A DNA stretch of 64,000 bases. Origin: Prevotella sp. P5-50 (GTDB lineage Bacteria > Bacteroidota > Bacteroidia > Bacteroidales > Bacteroidaceae). Location of the stretch: positions 62,001 to 126,000 of the forward strand of contig NZ_NPJA01000013.1 of NCBI RefSeq assembly GCF_002251295.1, read 5' to 3'. Below are positions 1-8,709 of the stretch, in pieces; position 1 is the first letter of the stretch; each line of letters opens with the position of its first letter. The notes beneath the pieces were generated by a model, which saw only the letters and a program-made list of their open reading frames with translations, did not search any database and was not told where the DNA came from. The translations under genes were made by a program, and so were the position numbers.

Positions 1-192
1 ACTCTGAATGACAGGACCATCTGCCAATGGGTCACTAAAGGGCATACCCACTTCTATCATATCGATGCCACGACGCTGCATGGTCTTGATGACATCTGCT
101 GTATTGTCAATATCTGGACAGCCTGCACAGAAATACAACGATAGCAGTTTGCGCCGACTGGCATTTTGGAAAAGTTGATTTATCTTGTTCAT
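1..192 (-). CDS. trpA: Tryptophan synthase alpha subunit, N-terminal part (cut by window edge)
   Basis: TrpA cleaves indole-3-glycerol phosphate to indole, which it passes to TrpB. Only the first 64 codons are in the window. The start [15 protein letters not shown] is followed by the family signatures [12 protein letters not shown] and [15 protein letters not shown], which holds the catalytic-site aspartate region. It lies 60 bp downstream of trpF on the same strand and is the fourth visible gene of the trp operon. The rest of the gene and any trpB lie beyond position 1. Confidence 0.95.
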   Translation of the reverse strand, partial: MNKINQLFQNASRRKLLSLYFCAGCPDIDNTADVIKTMQRRGIDMIEVGMPFSDPLADGPVIQS

Positions 193-252
193 TGTTTTTT
201 ATTCTTGTCGATGTTGTCGGAGTACCAACTCCTTATTTATTATTAATGTATA

Positions 253-876
253 TCACAATATTTCGCGAACAGTTTGCAGATATTGCTTGAGTAGCGCCAC
301 ATCTTTATGACCAGGTGCTACTTCAAAACAACTGTTGAGATCGATACCACACCATCGTGGATGTTGGAAGCGGAGTAGCTCTTCGGTGTTGTGCATGCCA
401 AGTCCGCCACTCAATAGGAAAGGTGTAGTTCCCTTGTAATGACGCAACACCTCCCAGTCAAAACATTTTCCACTACCTCCATAATCTGGAGTCTTTGTAT
501 CGAATACGAAGTAATCTACAATTCCATCGTATGCGCCACATTGTTTCAAGTCGTTGACAGATGCCACACTGACAGCCTTGAGTAGCAATTCCACCCCATT
601 CGTTTTCAGCCGACGACAAAATTCCGGTGTCTCTTGACCATGAAGTTGCACGCCATTGAGGTTGTAATCATTGATACATTGCAGAATATGCATTACCGAA
701 TCATTAACAAATACACCAATACGCTCCACACCGGCATCCGCCTCACAACGTGATACAGGACGACTGACGCAACGGGGAGATTTCTGATAGAAGATGAATC
801 CCATCATATGAATACCCAACTGGGCTACTTGACGGATATTATCGGCATCGCGCATACCACATACTTTAACGATCAT
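253..876 (-). CDS. trpF: Phosphoribosylanthranilate isomerase
   Basis: TrpF converts phosphoribosylanthranilate to CdRP, the third step of the tryptophan branch. The 207 residues match the family's usual length and TIM-barrel motifs: KVCGMRDADN near the N-terminus (catalytic Cys), GVQLHG near residue 75, FLLSGGLG near 154 and GIDLNSCFEVAPGHKD near 175-190. The ATG overlaps the trpC stop by 4 bp (ATGA), so translation of the two genes is probably coupled. No anomaly seen. Confidence 0.95.
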   Translation of the reverse strand: MIVKVCGMRDADNIRQVAQLGIHMMGFIFYQKSPRCVSRPVSRCEADAGVERIGVFVNDSVMHILQCINDYNLNGVQLHGQETPEFCRRLKTNGVELLLKAVSVASVNDLKQCGAYDGIVDYFVFDTKTPDYGGSGKCFDWEVLRHYKGTTPFLLSGGLGMHNTEELLRFQHPRWCGIDLNSCFEVAPGHKDVALLKQYLQTVREIL

Positions 877-1679
877 CGTGCCAAATCTTTGATAAACGCA
901 TCAAGAGCAAGTCCTGGATGTTCTTGTTTCATAAACTGTTCACCCATTAGAAATCCGCGATAGCCGGCAAGTCGAAGGCTATTGACCGTTTCGGGATTGG
1001 AGAGTCCACTTTCGCTGACCTTGCATCCTTCTTTTGGTAAACGGCTTGCCATGTGAAAACTGTTTTCCACATCAGTCACAAAACTTCCCAGATTACGATT
1101 GTTGATACCGTAAAGATCAGGAGCGAGGTCGGCATAATCGAGGTCGCGCTCACCATGCATCTCCAACAACACTTCCATTCCTAAATTGTGAGCTTCACGA
1201 CACAGTTGACTGCAAGTATCATGGTCGATGGCTGCAGCTATTAGCAATACGGCAGAAGCTCCACAGCGACGAGCTTGTAACAACTGGTATTCGTCAATCA
1301 CAAAATTCTTGTAAAGCACAGGGATTGTTACCCCACTCTGTCTCGCATCAACAATAAACGAGTCGTTACCGCCAAAATAAGTCTCATCGGTCAAGATACT
1401 CAAAGCGGCAGCACCATGCTGTTGATACGAGAGGGGAACCTCTGTTGCCAGTGCCGACTGGTGTATCCAACCTTTAGATGGTGAACGACGCTTGAACTCG
1501 GCAATAATGCCCGAAGTAGAATCTATAAGCGCTTTACGCATACTGCCACCCTCTGCCTGCTGTCCTTTGCTTTCCATCAGCCGATCGACCTCAGTAGCAA
1601 GTTTCCTTAATGGCATAATTTGGCGGTTGCGCTCATTCTCAATTCGCTTATGGGCGATGATCTCTTCCAGAATATCCAT
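873..1679 (-). CDS. trpC: Indole-3-glycerol phosphate synthase
   Basis: TrpC closes CdRP to indole-3-glycerol phosphate. The start chosen is the ATG of MDILEEIIAHKR, 4 bp after the trpD stop, giving 268 residues. An upstream in-frame start would overlap trpD by 74 bp and add a stretch with no family resemblance. Motifs are FKRRSPSKGWI, ILTDETYFGG, the catalytic-lysine segment VLYKNFVID, LLEMHGERD, INNRNLGSF and VSESGL. It sits between trpD and trpF in a tight operon. Confidence 0.95.
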   Translation of the reverse strand: MDILEEIIAHKRIENERNRQIMPLRKLATEVDRLMESKGQQAEGGSMRKALIDSTSGIIAEFKRRSPSKGWIHQSALATEVPLSYQQHGAAALSILTDETYFGGNDSFIVDARQSGVTIPVLYKNFVIDEYQLLQARRCGASAVLLIAAAIDHDTCSQLCREAHNLGMEVLLEMHGERDLDYADLAPDLYGINNRNLGSFVTDVENSFHMASRLPKEGCKVSESGLSNPETVNSLRLAGYRGFLMGEQFMKQEHPGLALDAFIKDLAR

Positions 1680-1683
1680 AGCA

Positions 1684-2691
1684 TCAATTGCGGTTGAGTT
1701 CCACAAACTTACGGAATGTAGCAAGAGCTTTTCCACTGTCAATACTCTCACGGGCAATATCTATACATTCCTCAATGCTCTTACTACCCTTTTCCATGAC
1801 TTGAATACCAAAGGCAGCATTGGCAAGTACAATATTCTTTTGTGCGGGCAAAGCACGGTTTTCAAGTACAGCATCGAATATTTCCTTCGCCTCTTCCTCT
1901 GTGGCACCACCTTTAAGTTCTTCCGGACTTGCAACAGCAAAGCCAAGATCTTCAGGCCGGAACACCCGTTCATAGTCGTTGGTAGTCACTTTAAAGTCGC
2001 CAGTCAGTGATATTTCATCGTAACCATCAATACTATTGACGATACCATAGTCGATTCCAATTTTCTGATATACCTGACGGTAGAGTCGCATCTGGTCGAG
2101 ATTGGCAACACCGAGCAACTGACACTTGGGCTGACTGGGATTGACCAACGGACCTAATAGGTTGAATACTGTAGGAAACTGCAATGCCTTGCGGATAGGA
2201 CCGACAAATTTCATGGCCATGGCAAAGAGTTGGGCGTGTAGATATACGACACCAGCCTCGTTGATGCTTCGGTTGAGTTTATCGATATCATCGGTAAAAT
2301 CCACACCATGGTTTCTGATAACATTCGATGCGCCGCTTACCGATGTGGATGCAAAGTTACCATGTTTTGCCACCTTATAGCCAGCACCGGCAATAACGAA
2401 GCACGAAGTCGTTGAAATATTAAACGTATTTTTGCGGTCACCACCAGTTCCCACCACATCAATATATCTGTCGCAATCGAGGATAGCAGGTACACCCGTT
2501 GCTAAAATACCGTCACGAAATCCCAGCAATTCATCCACTGTCACGCCACGCATTTGCAGTGCAGTGAGCAGTGCGATAATCTGTTCTTCAGGAAATTCGC
2601 TTTGTGTGATTCCCACAATGATGTTCTTCGTTTCTTCACGAGTCAGCGCCTCGTGATTCAACATTCTGTTCAAAATGTCTTTCATTTCCAT
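1684..2691 (-). CDS. trpD: Anthranilate phosphoribosyltransferase
   Basis: TrpD transfers phosphoribose from PRPP to anthranilate. The 335-residue protein has the PRPP-binding motif VVGTGGDRKNTFNIST near residue 80, the KHGN...SGASNV anthranilate-site segment near 110-125 and FNLLGPLVNPSQP near 175. The start MEMKDILN follows an AGGAG-like stretch about 10 bp upstream. It is the first structural gene after the trp leader; trpE and trpG, usually upstream of trpD in Bacteroidales, are not here and must lie elsewhere. Confidence 0.95.
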   Translation of the reverse strand: MEMKDILNRMLNHEALTREETKNIIVGITQSEFPEEQIIALLTALQMRGVTVDELLGFRDGILATGVPAILDCDRYIDVVGTGGDRKNTFNISTTSCFVIAGAGYKVAKHGNFASTSVSGASNVIRNHGVDFTDDIDKLNRSINEAGVVYLHAQLFAMAMKFVGPIRKALQFPTVFNLLGPLVNPSQPKCQLLGVANLDQMRLYRQVYQKIGIDYGIVNSIDGYDEISLTGDFKVTTNDYERVFRPEDLGFAVASPEELKGGATEEEAKEIFDAVLENRALPAQKNIVLANAAFGIQVMEKGSKSIEECIDIARESIDSGKALATFRKFVELNRN

Positions 2692-2741
2692 GATGTTATT
2701 CTCCTTTTATTATTCATTTTATGTTTGTTATCTATAAAGAA

Positions 2742-2810
2742 AAGAGGCCCATCGTAAGAACGACAGGCCTCTTGTTTATTCTTTAAGTATCCACACGGCT
2801 GTTCGACTCA
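2742..2810 (-). promoter_or_regulatory. trp attenuator (terminator/antiterminator switch)
   Basis: On the minus strand an intrinsic terminator is formed by AAGAGGCC (2773-2766) pairing with GGCCUCUU (2749-2742), with an inner UCGU/ACGA helix and a following UUUUCUUU tract. The 5' side of the terminator (2769-2761) can instead pair with CGAACAGCC at 2805-2797 (eight pairs, two bulges), just after the leader-peptide stop. A ribosome stalled on the Trp codons would leave 2797-2805 free and favour antitermination; a ribosome reaching the stop would cover it and allow termination. This matches the architecture of the Bacteroid-trp RNA motif. Confidence 0.85.
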
Positions 2811-2867
2811 CGATTCTTTCAATCTTGAGTTGCGCCACCACCATGCTGTAGATACAAATATTGTCAT
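2808..2867 (-). CDS. trpL: trp leader peptide, 19 residues with Trp-Trp-Trp
   Basis: The reading frame encodes MTIFVSTAWWWRNSRLKES followed by TGA. The three consecutive TGG codons are at 2843-2835. The start lies about 27 nt downstream of the predicted transcription start, and the stop is immediately upstream of the antiterminator arm, which is where a classical attenuator needs it. An overlapping frame (2776-2844) encodes a 22-residue peptide with a single Trp and is judged not functional. The peptide is not homologous to a protein family; its role would be sensing charged tRNA-Trp. Confidence 0.85.
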   Translation of the reverse strand: MTIFVSTAWWWRNSRLKES

Positions 2868-2899
2868 TGTCTTTTTTTGTTTGAATGATTATTCGGGTA

Positions 2900-2930
2900 C
2901 AAAAGTAATCATTTTCTTTTAATCTGCAAA
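2900..2930 (-). promoter_or_regulatory. trp operon promoter
   Basis: The minus strand carries TTTG (2930-2927), a 19-nt spacer and TACTTTTG (2907-2900), an exact match to the Bacteroidetes -33/-7 consensus. Transcription would start near 2893, giving a leader of about 200 nt that contains the leader peptide and attenuator before trpD. Confidence 0.8.
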
Positions 2931-2998
2931 TAAATCGCCAGAAAAAACTACATAACGCACATAAAAAGTACAAATCTCCTACAATTTGTTTTTTGTCA

Positions 2999-4051
2999 TC
3001 ACCTTACCATGATATCCTGAATATCTACATACCCCCTCATGCGTTCTTCGAGTTTATCTTTGAGATTGTCTTTCGGCTGAAGTCCCAGCTTTCTGCGGAT
3101 ATTAGCACGTTGGGTATTGATATTCGACTCCGTTTTATTGAGTAGCGAGCAAAGATCGCTGAGTTTTCTGTCACGCAGAATAAGCTGTACTATACGTCGC
3201 TCAGAAGGTGTCAGTTCGGGGAAAGCCTTCTCAATGCGCTGGCTAACTGAAGCCTCAGCACGTATGAATCGCGTCACATTGGCAATTATATGTCGCTGCG
3301 TTGTTTCATCAAACTGTGCCAACAGCAACCGTGTTTGGTCTTCCGTGTATTCAGCCCTTGCCAGTCTGATATACGATTTCACTTGTTTCTTATTGAGTCG
3401 CAAGATGTGCAGTAATTCCGCTTCATCGTGTTTCATCATCGTGTTTTCCTTCTGCAGTCGTTCCGCATTGCTGGAAATATGCACACCAAGTACTCCTGTA
3501 TAGAGCAAAGTCAGCACCACGATAGCCAGACTCTGTATCATCATCGGATCGTTGGTAAATAGTGCACACAATACATACGCCAATATCGATACACCTATAT
3601 TAATAAGTGAAAACATGGTCTGATACGTAGCAAGTGAGAAAGTGATATTTCCCAATAGCACTATCATTTGTATAAGAATCACCACATGCATGTGTTGCAT
3701 ATCTGGCACAATAGCTCCATAGATAGCATTTGTAGTCATCACCACCAGTGTGGTGAGTGTCATGAGCCTTACTACTGTATTGACACGAAACCATTGCAGT
3801 GCATATCCAACAAACCAGATCCAAGTAAGAGCCAACAATGTTCCATTGCTATACTTAAAAAATTCACTTGTAGGACCAGTGAGTTCCATCAGATTGGCAA
3901 CCAATCCAATGGAAAGTAGGAACGTGTACCAGCAGGTAATCAGCTGGCGTTGTGTGTCAAGATAGTTTTTCTCCCTATGGAAGAATTTCTTGGCCATTTG
4001 AACGAACGGTTCAAAATCCGCTCTGAATGACATATCGTCGTTACTATACAT
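2999..4051 (-). CDS. Membrane-bound LuxR-type transcriptional regulator
   Basis: The 350-residue protein has a short cytosolic N-terminus, then about six hydrophobic segments between residues 40 and 200, a coiled-coil-like linker (near 200-260) and a C-terminal LuxR/GerE-like helix-turn-helix. That domain reads LTPSERRIVQLI ... SDLCSLLNKTESNINTQRANIRRKLG. Proteins of this layout are common in Bacteroidales and are thought to be membrane-anchored one-component regulators; ligand and targets cannot be told from the sequence. A -7-like TAATTTTG (minus strand, 4103-4096) precedes the start. It is monocistronic, 306 bp upstream of trpD, with the trp promoter between them. Confidence 0.8.
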   Translation of the reverse strand: MYSNDDMSFRADFEPFVQMAKKFFHREKNYLDTQRQLITCWYTFLLSIGLVANLMELTGPTSEFFKYSNGTLLALTWIWFVGYALQWFRVNTVVRLMTLTTLVVMTTNAIYGAIVPDMQHMHVVILIQMIVLLGNITFSLATYQTMFSLINIGVSILAYVLCALFTNDPMMIQSLAIVVLTLLYTGVLGVHISSNAERLQKENTMMKHDEAELLHILRLNKKQVKSYIRLARAEYTEDQTRLLLAQFDETTQRHIIANVTRFIRAEASVSQRIEKAFPELTPSERRIVQLILRDRKLSDLCSLLNKTESNINTQRANIRRKLGLQPKDNLKDKLEERMRGYVDIQDIMVR

Positions 4052-4186
4052 AATGGTCTGGGGTGGGTTGGTAATTACTACATTGATATCATTGACAAAA
4101 TTACGAAAAAAGTTTGAGATTGACCGTTTTTTAGGTAAAAATTTGATAATTTATTGTGTTTTTGACTATATTTAAGGTGCTGTAAA

Positions 4187-4218
4187 TTTGTATATTGCAG
4201 TATATTACTGTAATTTTG
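4187..4218 (+). promoter_or_regulatory. Promoter of candidate ncRNA
   Basis: TTTG (4187-4190), a 20-nt spacer and TAATTTTG (4211-4218) on the plus strand match the Bacteroidetes consensus exactly. No annotated gene follows on this strand before the terminator at 4571-4606, so the promoter must serve the intergenic transcript described separately. Confidence 0.75.
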
Positions 4219-4224
4219 CAATCG

Positions 4225-4612
4225 TCAACAGGATGGATGCGCCGGGATAGAAGTTCCCATAACGAATCAATCAACCCGACTCATAAACACTACATGAATG
4301 ACTATTTTGAAGATTTTACACCATGAAGCACTGATCTTTCTGTTAGTTACCGGTGCATTCACTTGATGACCTTCGTTGTTCGTATTCTCACCAAGCGTGG
4401 TATAGCACAAAAGCGAAGTATAAAAACACAAAAGGATATTATTATAGTTCTGTTTCTTACAGATGTGAATCTGCTACCCACAGAACCGAAAGGAGAAGTA
4501 AAGAGTGAGTGACTTCTCCATTTCGAAATTGCAACAGACAGCGATATTCATTAGTCCTTTTTTTATTCAAGAAAGAGCGACAGCCCAGCGGGGTCGTCGC
4601 TCTTTCCTATTT
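4225..4612 (+). ncRNA. Candidate structured intergenic RNA of about 385 nt
   Basis: The segment is bounded by a consensus promoter and a strong terminator and holds no convincing long reading frame. Visible structure includes GGGA/TCCC near 4252-4266, a nested stem of GTTCTGT/ACAGAAC (4447-4453 with 4480-4486) around CAGAT/ATCTG (4460-4464 with 4469-4473), and GGAGAAGT/ACTTCTCC (4492-4499 with 4512-4519). It lacks RNase P landmarks and a tmRNA-like tag frame or acceptor end. It could also be the mRNA of a very short membrane peptide (4298-4366). This transcript fills most of the 656-bp gap between the LuxR-type gene and the GH5 gene. Confidence 0.5.
4298..4366 (+). CDS. Possible 22-residue hydrophobic peptide
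   Basis: An ATG-initiated frame inside the candidate intergenic RNA encodes MTILKILHHE followed by a hydrophobic stretch ALIFLLVTGAFT and a stop. The charge distribution resembles a single-pass small membrane peptide. No clear ribosome binding site is seen, and frames of this size are expected by chance, so this is only a candidate explanation of why the RNA is made. Confidence 0.22.
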   Translation: MTILKILHHEALIFLLVTGAFT

Positions 4613-4615
4613 TTG
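4571..4615 (+). terminator. Intrinsic terminator
   Basis: An 11-bp perfect stem GAAAGAGCGAC/GTCGCTCTTTC (4571-4581 with 4596-4606) is followed by CCTATTTTTG. It ends the plus-strand transcript. Being symmetrical, it could also act on minus-strand transcripts leaving the GH5 gene (stop at 4708). Confidence 0.75.
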
Positions 4616-4707
4616 TATTCATCATCATCAATCAGAATATCGGCTCAGACAGAATAATCCTCATCAAACAGATTCATCCCACTACACCTCATTTGGCAAT
4701 GGGAATA

Positions 4708-5688
4708 TTATTTATTGTATTTCCAAAGCAATCCTTTCACCAGTTTGCCATACTCCTTGATGACATCGTCGGGCCAAGGACCGGTGGCAGTAGCACGTGG
4801 CAAGAGCATTGAGCAACTCTCGTTTTTGTCGCTGATAGACCAGCATACCCAACTGATGCCAAGTCTTTCACACATCTGAATCCATTGTTCTTCACTCACA
4901 GGGTCAATCTTTCCATCACCACTGGCTTCAGTAGCACCACTTTCAGAGATAAACACGGGGATTCCTTTCTTTACAGCCTCTTCTGTTCGCTCACGCAGAT
5001 AGTCGCCGTGTGTGGCTGCATAGAAATGTACGGTGTACATGATATTATTGAAACCCTGCAATGGACTCTCAGCCACCAAATGGATATCCTGATCCCAGTG
5101 TGGGCAACCTACGAGGACAATATTATCAGGGTCATACTTTCTGATTTCTAAAATCACCTCAGTAGCATACTTCTTCAGGTCAGCCCATGTATCTTCCACA
5201 GGTTCGTTATATATCTCGTAGATGACGTGCGGATACTTGCCGTAGCGCTGCGCCATACGACCGAAGAAGTCTTTAGCCTCAGCAGTTTTGAGGTTATGGC
5301 TGTGCCAGTCGATGATGACATAGACATTATTCTTGATAGCCGACTCAATGACCGGTGTCATGCACTGCATAGCGAAATCTGGATTCTCCAAGTAATTGTC
5401 TTCTATCAGTATTCCCATAGCGGCACGAATGACCGAAGCATTCCAATCCGTCTTGAGGGTCTTCACTACCTGTTTGTTATAGAATCGTGGCCAGAGATTA
5501 TGCCATCCCAGACTGACGCCACGCAGGATAACAGGGTTTCCTTGTTGGTCACAGAGTTGTGCACCTTTCACTTGCAACTGTCCATACTGTTTTACGGGGT
5601 CTGCAGCCTTAACTGTTGCAGCTGCCATAAGCATAACGACAGCAAGAAAAAGCGTTTTCAATGCTGCCGGAAAGTGTTCATTCATCAT
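4708..5688 (-). CDS. Glycoside hydrolase family 5 endoglucanase, secreted
   Basis: The 326-residue protein hydrolyses beta-1,4-glucan if it follows its family (GH5, subfamily 2-like). A signal peptide covers roughly residues 1-28 (LFLAVVMLMAAATVKA). The core has RGVSLGWHNLWP, DWHSH, the acid/base motif YEIYNEP and the nucleophile motif VFISESGA, both catalytic glutamates being present, with a substrate-site VCWSISDKN near the C-terminus. No carbohydrate-binding module is attached. It starts 36 bp after cdsA on the same strand, an unusual position at the end of a membrane-biogenesis run and far from any polysaccharide utilisation locus. A plant-fibre-degrading gut lifestyle is suggested. Confidence 0.9.
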   Translation of the reverse strand: MMNEHFPAALKTLFLAVVMLMAAATVKAADPVKQYGQLQVKGAQLCDQQGNPVILRGVSLGWHNLWPRFYNKQVVKTLKTDWNASVIRAAMGILIEDNYLENPDFAMQCMTPVIESAIKNNVYVIIDWHSHNLKTAEAKDFFGRMAQRYGKYPHVIYEIYNEPVEDTWADLKKYATEVILEIRKYDPDNIVLVGCPHWDQDIHLVAESPLQGFNNIMYTVHFYAATHGDYLRERTEEAVKKGIPVFISESGATEASGDGKIDPVSEEQWIQMCERLGISWVCWSISDKNESCSMLLPRATATGPWPDDVIKEYGKLVKGLLWKYNK

Positions 5689-5724
5689 TAGTTTTCTGTT
5701 TTGTTATTGTTAGGAGAAATTGGT

Positions 5725-6594
5725 TCAGAACAAAGAGATGGTGTAGAGATAGACCACAGCCGCAGGAATAGCCAAGAGCGAAGAGTCGAAGCGGTCGAGC
5801 ATTCCTCCATGTCCTGGCAGTATATTGCCACTGTCCTTGATACCCATGGTGCGTTTAAACAGGCTCTCCACCAAATCGCCCCAGGTACCAAACACTACAA
5901 CGACGAGTCCTAATCCGAGCCATTCCCATGTGGCCAGCATCGACGTCATGCCCAACAACTGCCCGTTATCTACATAATTAGCAATGACCCATGCCACAGC
6001 CAATACTACGACACATCCACCGATACTTCCTTCCCATGATTTTCCTGGCGATACTCTTGGGAAGAGTTTGTGACGTCCAAGTAGCGAGCCCACGCAGTAG
6101 GCACCCGTGTCGTTCATCCACAAGAAAACAAATACCGACAGTGGCAGTATGGGATTAAACATCACGATTCCCTCTGGTGTTGCATTAAATGCCAACACAT
6201 TAAGCAGTGAGAACGGCAGTGCAATATACATCTGTGAGAACATCGTATATGCCCAGTCGTTGATTGGATCAGTTTGTTTCAGATAGAGTTCTGCAACGAT
6301 AAGATAGATGACCGTCACCAGATAAGGGATAAACACCACCGATTTTGCCATTCCTCCATAGACATCGCTACAGAAGAAAGTCATGGCAAGGAAGAAATAC
6401 ACGCCAGCCACAGTAGTGATGAAGCGATTGATGGCCACCCCTTCGCGCTGATTTACCAGTCCTCCAAACTCCCATATAGTGAGTCCGGTGATGAATGCGA
6501 AGAGCAGCACCATAGCTTCAGGGCGCAGAAAACTTGCCACAATGGCAGCCACAAATAATATACCGGTAATGGCTCTTACTATAAAGTTTTTCAT
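5725..6594 (-). CDS. cdsA: Phosphatidate cytidylyltransferase
   Basis: CdsA makes CDP-diacylglycerol from phosphatidate and CTP, the branch point of phospholipid synthesis, in the inner membrane. The 289-residue protein is hydrophobic with about eight membrane segments and ends with the CDS signature: GDLVESLFKRTMGIKDSG followed by GHGGMLDRFDS, holding the metal-binding aspartates. Its ATG overlaps the ftsH stop by 4 bp, so the two are translationally coupled. The cardiolipin synthase at 49635-51083 acts later in the same pathway. Confidence 0.95.
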   Translation of the reverse strand: MKNFIVRAITGILFVAAIVASFLRPEAMVLLFAFITGLTIWEFGGLVNQREGVAINRFITTVAGVYFFLAMTFFCSDVYGGMAKSVVFIPYLVTVIYLIVAELYLKQTDPINDWAYTMFSQMYIALPFSLLNVLAFNATPEGIVMFNPILPLSVFVFLWMNDTGAYCVGSLLGRHKLFPRVSPGKSWEGSIGGCVVVLAVAWVIANYVDNGQLLGMTSMLATWEWLGLGLVVVVFGTWGDLVESLFKRTMGIKDSGNILPGHGGMLDRFDSSLLAIPAAVVYLYTISLF

Positions 6595-8657
6595 TGATTT
6601 TCTTCTTTGTTTTGATTATCCGTATCGTTGTCATCCACTGGTGTGGCATTATTCTCTTGTTGTGCTTTCAGTGCAGCCTCAGCCTCCAGTCGCTTGCCAC
6701 GTTCCTCTGCCATGCGCTCTGCTTCCGCACGCTGCTGAGCCTCAAGCAATTCTTCCGCACGACTGGTCCATGGGCGCTTGCCGAATATTTTCTCCACATC
6801 CTCTGCGAATATCACCTCACGCTCTATCAGTAGCTGAGCCAATTGAGCATGTCCTTCCTTATGTTCGCTGAGAATCTGCTTGGCACGGTCATATTGTTCG
6901 TTGATCATCTTCAGCACCTCATCGTCCATCACCTTAGCGGTCGTTTCAGAGTAAGGACGCTGGAACTGGTATTCGTTATTGTTGTAATAGCAGATATTGG
7001 GCAATTTGTCACCCATACCGGCATAGGCAATCATGCCATAAGCCTGTTTGGTAGTGCGTTCCAGATCGTTCATCGCTCCAGTAGAGATATGTCCGATGAA
7101 GAGTTCCTCTGCCGCGCGTCCGCCCAACAGTGAGCACATCTCATCGAGCATAGCCTCCTTGGTTTGGATTACGCGCTCTTCGGGCAGATACCATGCAGCG
7201 CCCAGTGCTCCGCCACGTGGCACGATGCTCACTTTGACGAGTGGGTTAGCATGTTCTGTAAACCATGATATGGTAGCGTGACCCGCTTCGTGTATAGCGA
7301 TCGAGCGTTTTTCCTCGTTGGTCATGATTTTGGTTTTCTTTTCCAATCCTCCGATGATGCGGTCAACCGCATCAAGGAAATCCTGCTTGCCCACTCTATG
7401 GCTATTGTGGCGTGCTGCAATCAGGGCAGCTTCGTTGCACACATTAGCAATGTCAGCGCCAGAGAATCCTGGAGTCTGACGTGCCAAGAAGTCCACATCT
7501 ACAGTATCGTCGAGTTTCAATGGTCTGAGGTGTACCATAAACACCTCCTTGCGTTCGTTCAAATCGGGCAGATCCACATGAATCTGTCTATCGAAGCGTC
7601 CTGCACGCAGCAGTGCCGAGTCGAGCATATCCGCACGGTTGGTGGCTGCCAGCGTAATAATTCCGCTGTTGGTACCAAATCCGTCCATCTCCGTGAGCAG
7701 CGCATTGAGCGTATTCTCACGTTCATCGTTTCCACCCATTGATGGATTTTTCGAGCGGGCACGTCCCACGGCGTCAATCTCGTCGATGAAGATGATGCAA
7801 GGAGCCTTTTGCTTAGCTTGTTGGAAGAGGTCGCGCACACGACTGGCCCCCACACCTACAAACATCTCTACGAAGTCACTTCCACTCATAGAGAAGAACG
7901 GCACGCCAGCTTCGCCCGCCACGGCTTTGGCAAGCAGCGTCTTACCCGTTCCTGGAGGGCCTACGAGCAGTGCGCCCTTGGGTATTTTTCCTCCCAGTTC
8001 AGTATATTTCTGTGGGTTTTTGAGGAAATCCACAATCTCTTGCATTTCCTGTTTTGCCCCGGCTTGACCAGCCACATCTTTAAAGGTAATGTTCAGTTCA
8101 CCACCCTTTTCATACATCTGAGCCTTTGACTTTCCGACATTGAATATTCCTCCGCTTCCCCCTTTGCCACCGCTCATACGGCGCATGATGAAAATCCAAA
8201 TAGCCACAATAATCACCAATGGCAAGACATTGATGAATATAGTATGAAGCAGCGCACTGTCCTGTTCGTTGTCGTATGAGAAGTCGCCACTGAATTTCTT
8301 CTGTGCCCGCGCCTGCTCCACAAAGCGTTCCACTTGTTCCACAGAACCGATTTCCACTTCCACTGTAGGGTTCTGCCCCACTTGTTTCACACCACCGTTG
8401 AAAACATCTCTCAGGTGTTCCTTTTTAGGATACATGTGAAGTACATCCTTGTTTTTATTGACCACAATCTTCTGGGCATATCCTTTCATCACCATAGTCT
8501 GAAACTGGGTGTATGTTCGTTTTATGTTGACGCTGGATGAAGAGCCACCCTGTGTGAACATTGCGATGGCAATGCCAATGATGACAAGTCCATAAAGCCA
8601 GCTCATATTGAAGCGTGGCATATTCATGTTAGGTTCTTTCTTTTGATTATCGTTCAT
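6591..8657 (-). CDS. ftsH: ATP-dependent zinc metalloprotease FtsH
   Basis: FtsH is a membrane AAA+ protease that degrades misfolded and regulatory membrane proteins. The 688 residues contain two membrane segments (about 18-38 and 137-158) flanking a periplasmic domain, then the AAA domain with Walker A GPPGTGKT, Walker [11 protein letters not shown], the second region of homology ([20 protein letters not shown]), the zinc-binding HEAGH and a charged C-terminal tail. It is followed directly by cdsA and preceded by rsfS 52 bp away. Confidence 0.97.
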   Translation of the reverse strand: MNDNQKKEPNMNMPRFNMSWLYGLVIIGIAIAMFTQGGSSSSVNIKRTYTQFQTMVMKGYAQKIVVNKNKDVLHMYPKKEHLRDVFNGGVKQVGQNPTVEVEIGSVEQVERFVEQARAQKKFSGDFSYDNEQDSALLHTIFINVLPLVIIVAIWIFIMRRMSGGKGGSGGIFNVGKSKAQMYEKGGELNITFKDVAGQAGAKQEMQEIVDFLKNPQKYTELGGKIPKGALLVGPPGTGKTLLAKAVAGEAGVPFFSMSGSDFVEMFVGVGASRVRDLFQQAKQKAPCIIFIDEIDAVGRARSKNPSMGGNDERENTLNALLTEMDGFGTNSGIITLAATNRADMLDSALLRAGRFDRQIHVDLPDLNERKEVFMVHLRPLKLDDTVDVDFLARQTPGFSGADIANVCNEAALIAARHNSHRVGKQDFLDAVDRIIGGLEKKTKIMTNEEKRSIAIHEAGHATISWFTEHANPLVKVSIVPRGGALGAAWYLPEERVIQTKEAMLDEMCSLLGGRAAEELFIGHISTGAMNDLERTTKQAYGMIAYAGMGDKLPNICYYNNNEYQFQRPYSETTAKVMDDEVLKMINEQYDRAKQILSEHKEGHAQLAQLLIEREVIFAEDVEKIFGKRPWTSRAEELLEAQQRAEAERMAEERGKRLEAEAALKAQQENNATPVDDNDTDNQNKEENQ

Positions 8658-8709
8658 ACCTTATATATAATATATGGCCCGCCGCATGGGGGCCGTCATT
8701 GTTTCAATG

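Noticed and set aside
2776-2844. 22-residue frame with one Trp codon as the trp leader peptide
   Set aside because: The overlapping frame 2808-2867 has three consecutive Trp codons and a stop placed correctly relative to the antiterminator.
4225-4612. RNase P RNA or tmRNA
   Set aside because: Expected conserved segments of either RNA are absent, including a tag reading frame and tRNA-like ends.
4509-4760. 83-codon plus-strand frame between the ncRNA and the GH5 gene
   Set aside because: It crosses a strong terminator and the end of the GH5 gene and has no resemblance to a protein family.
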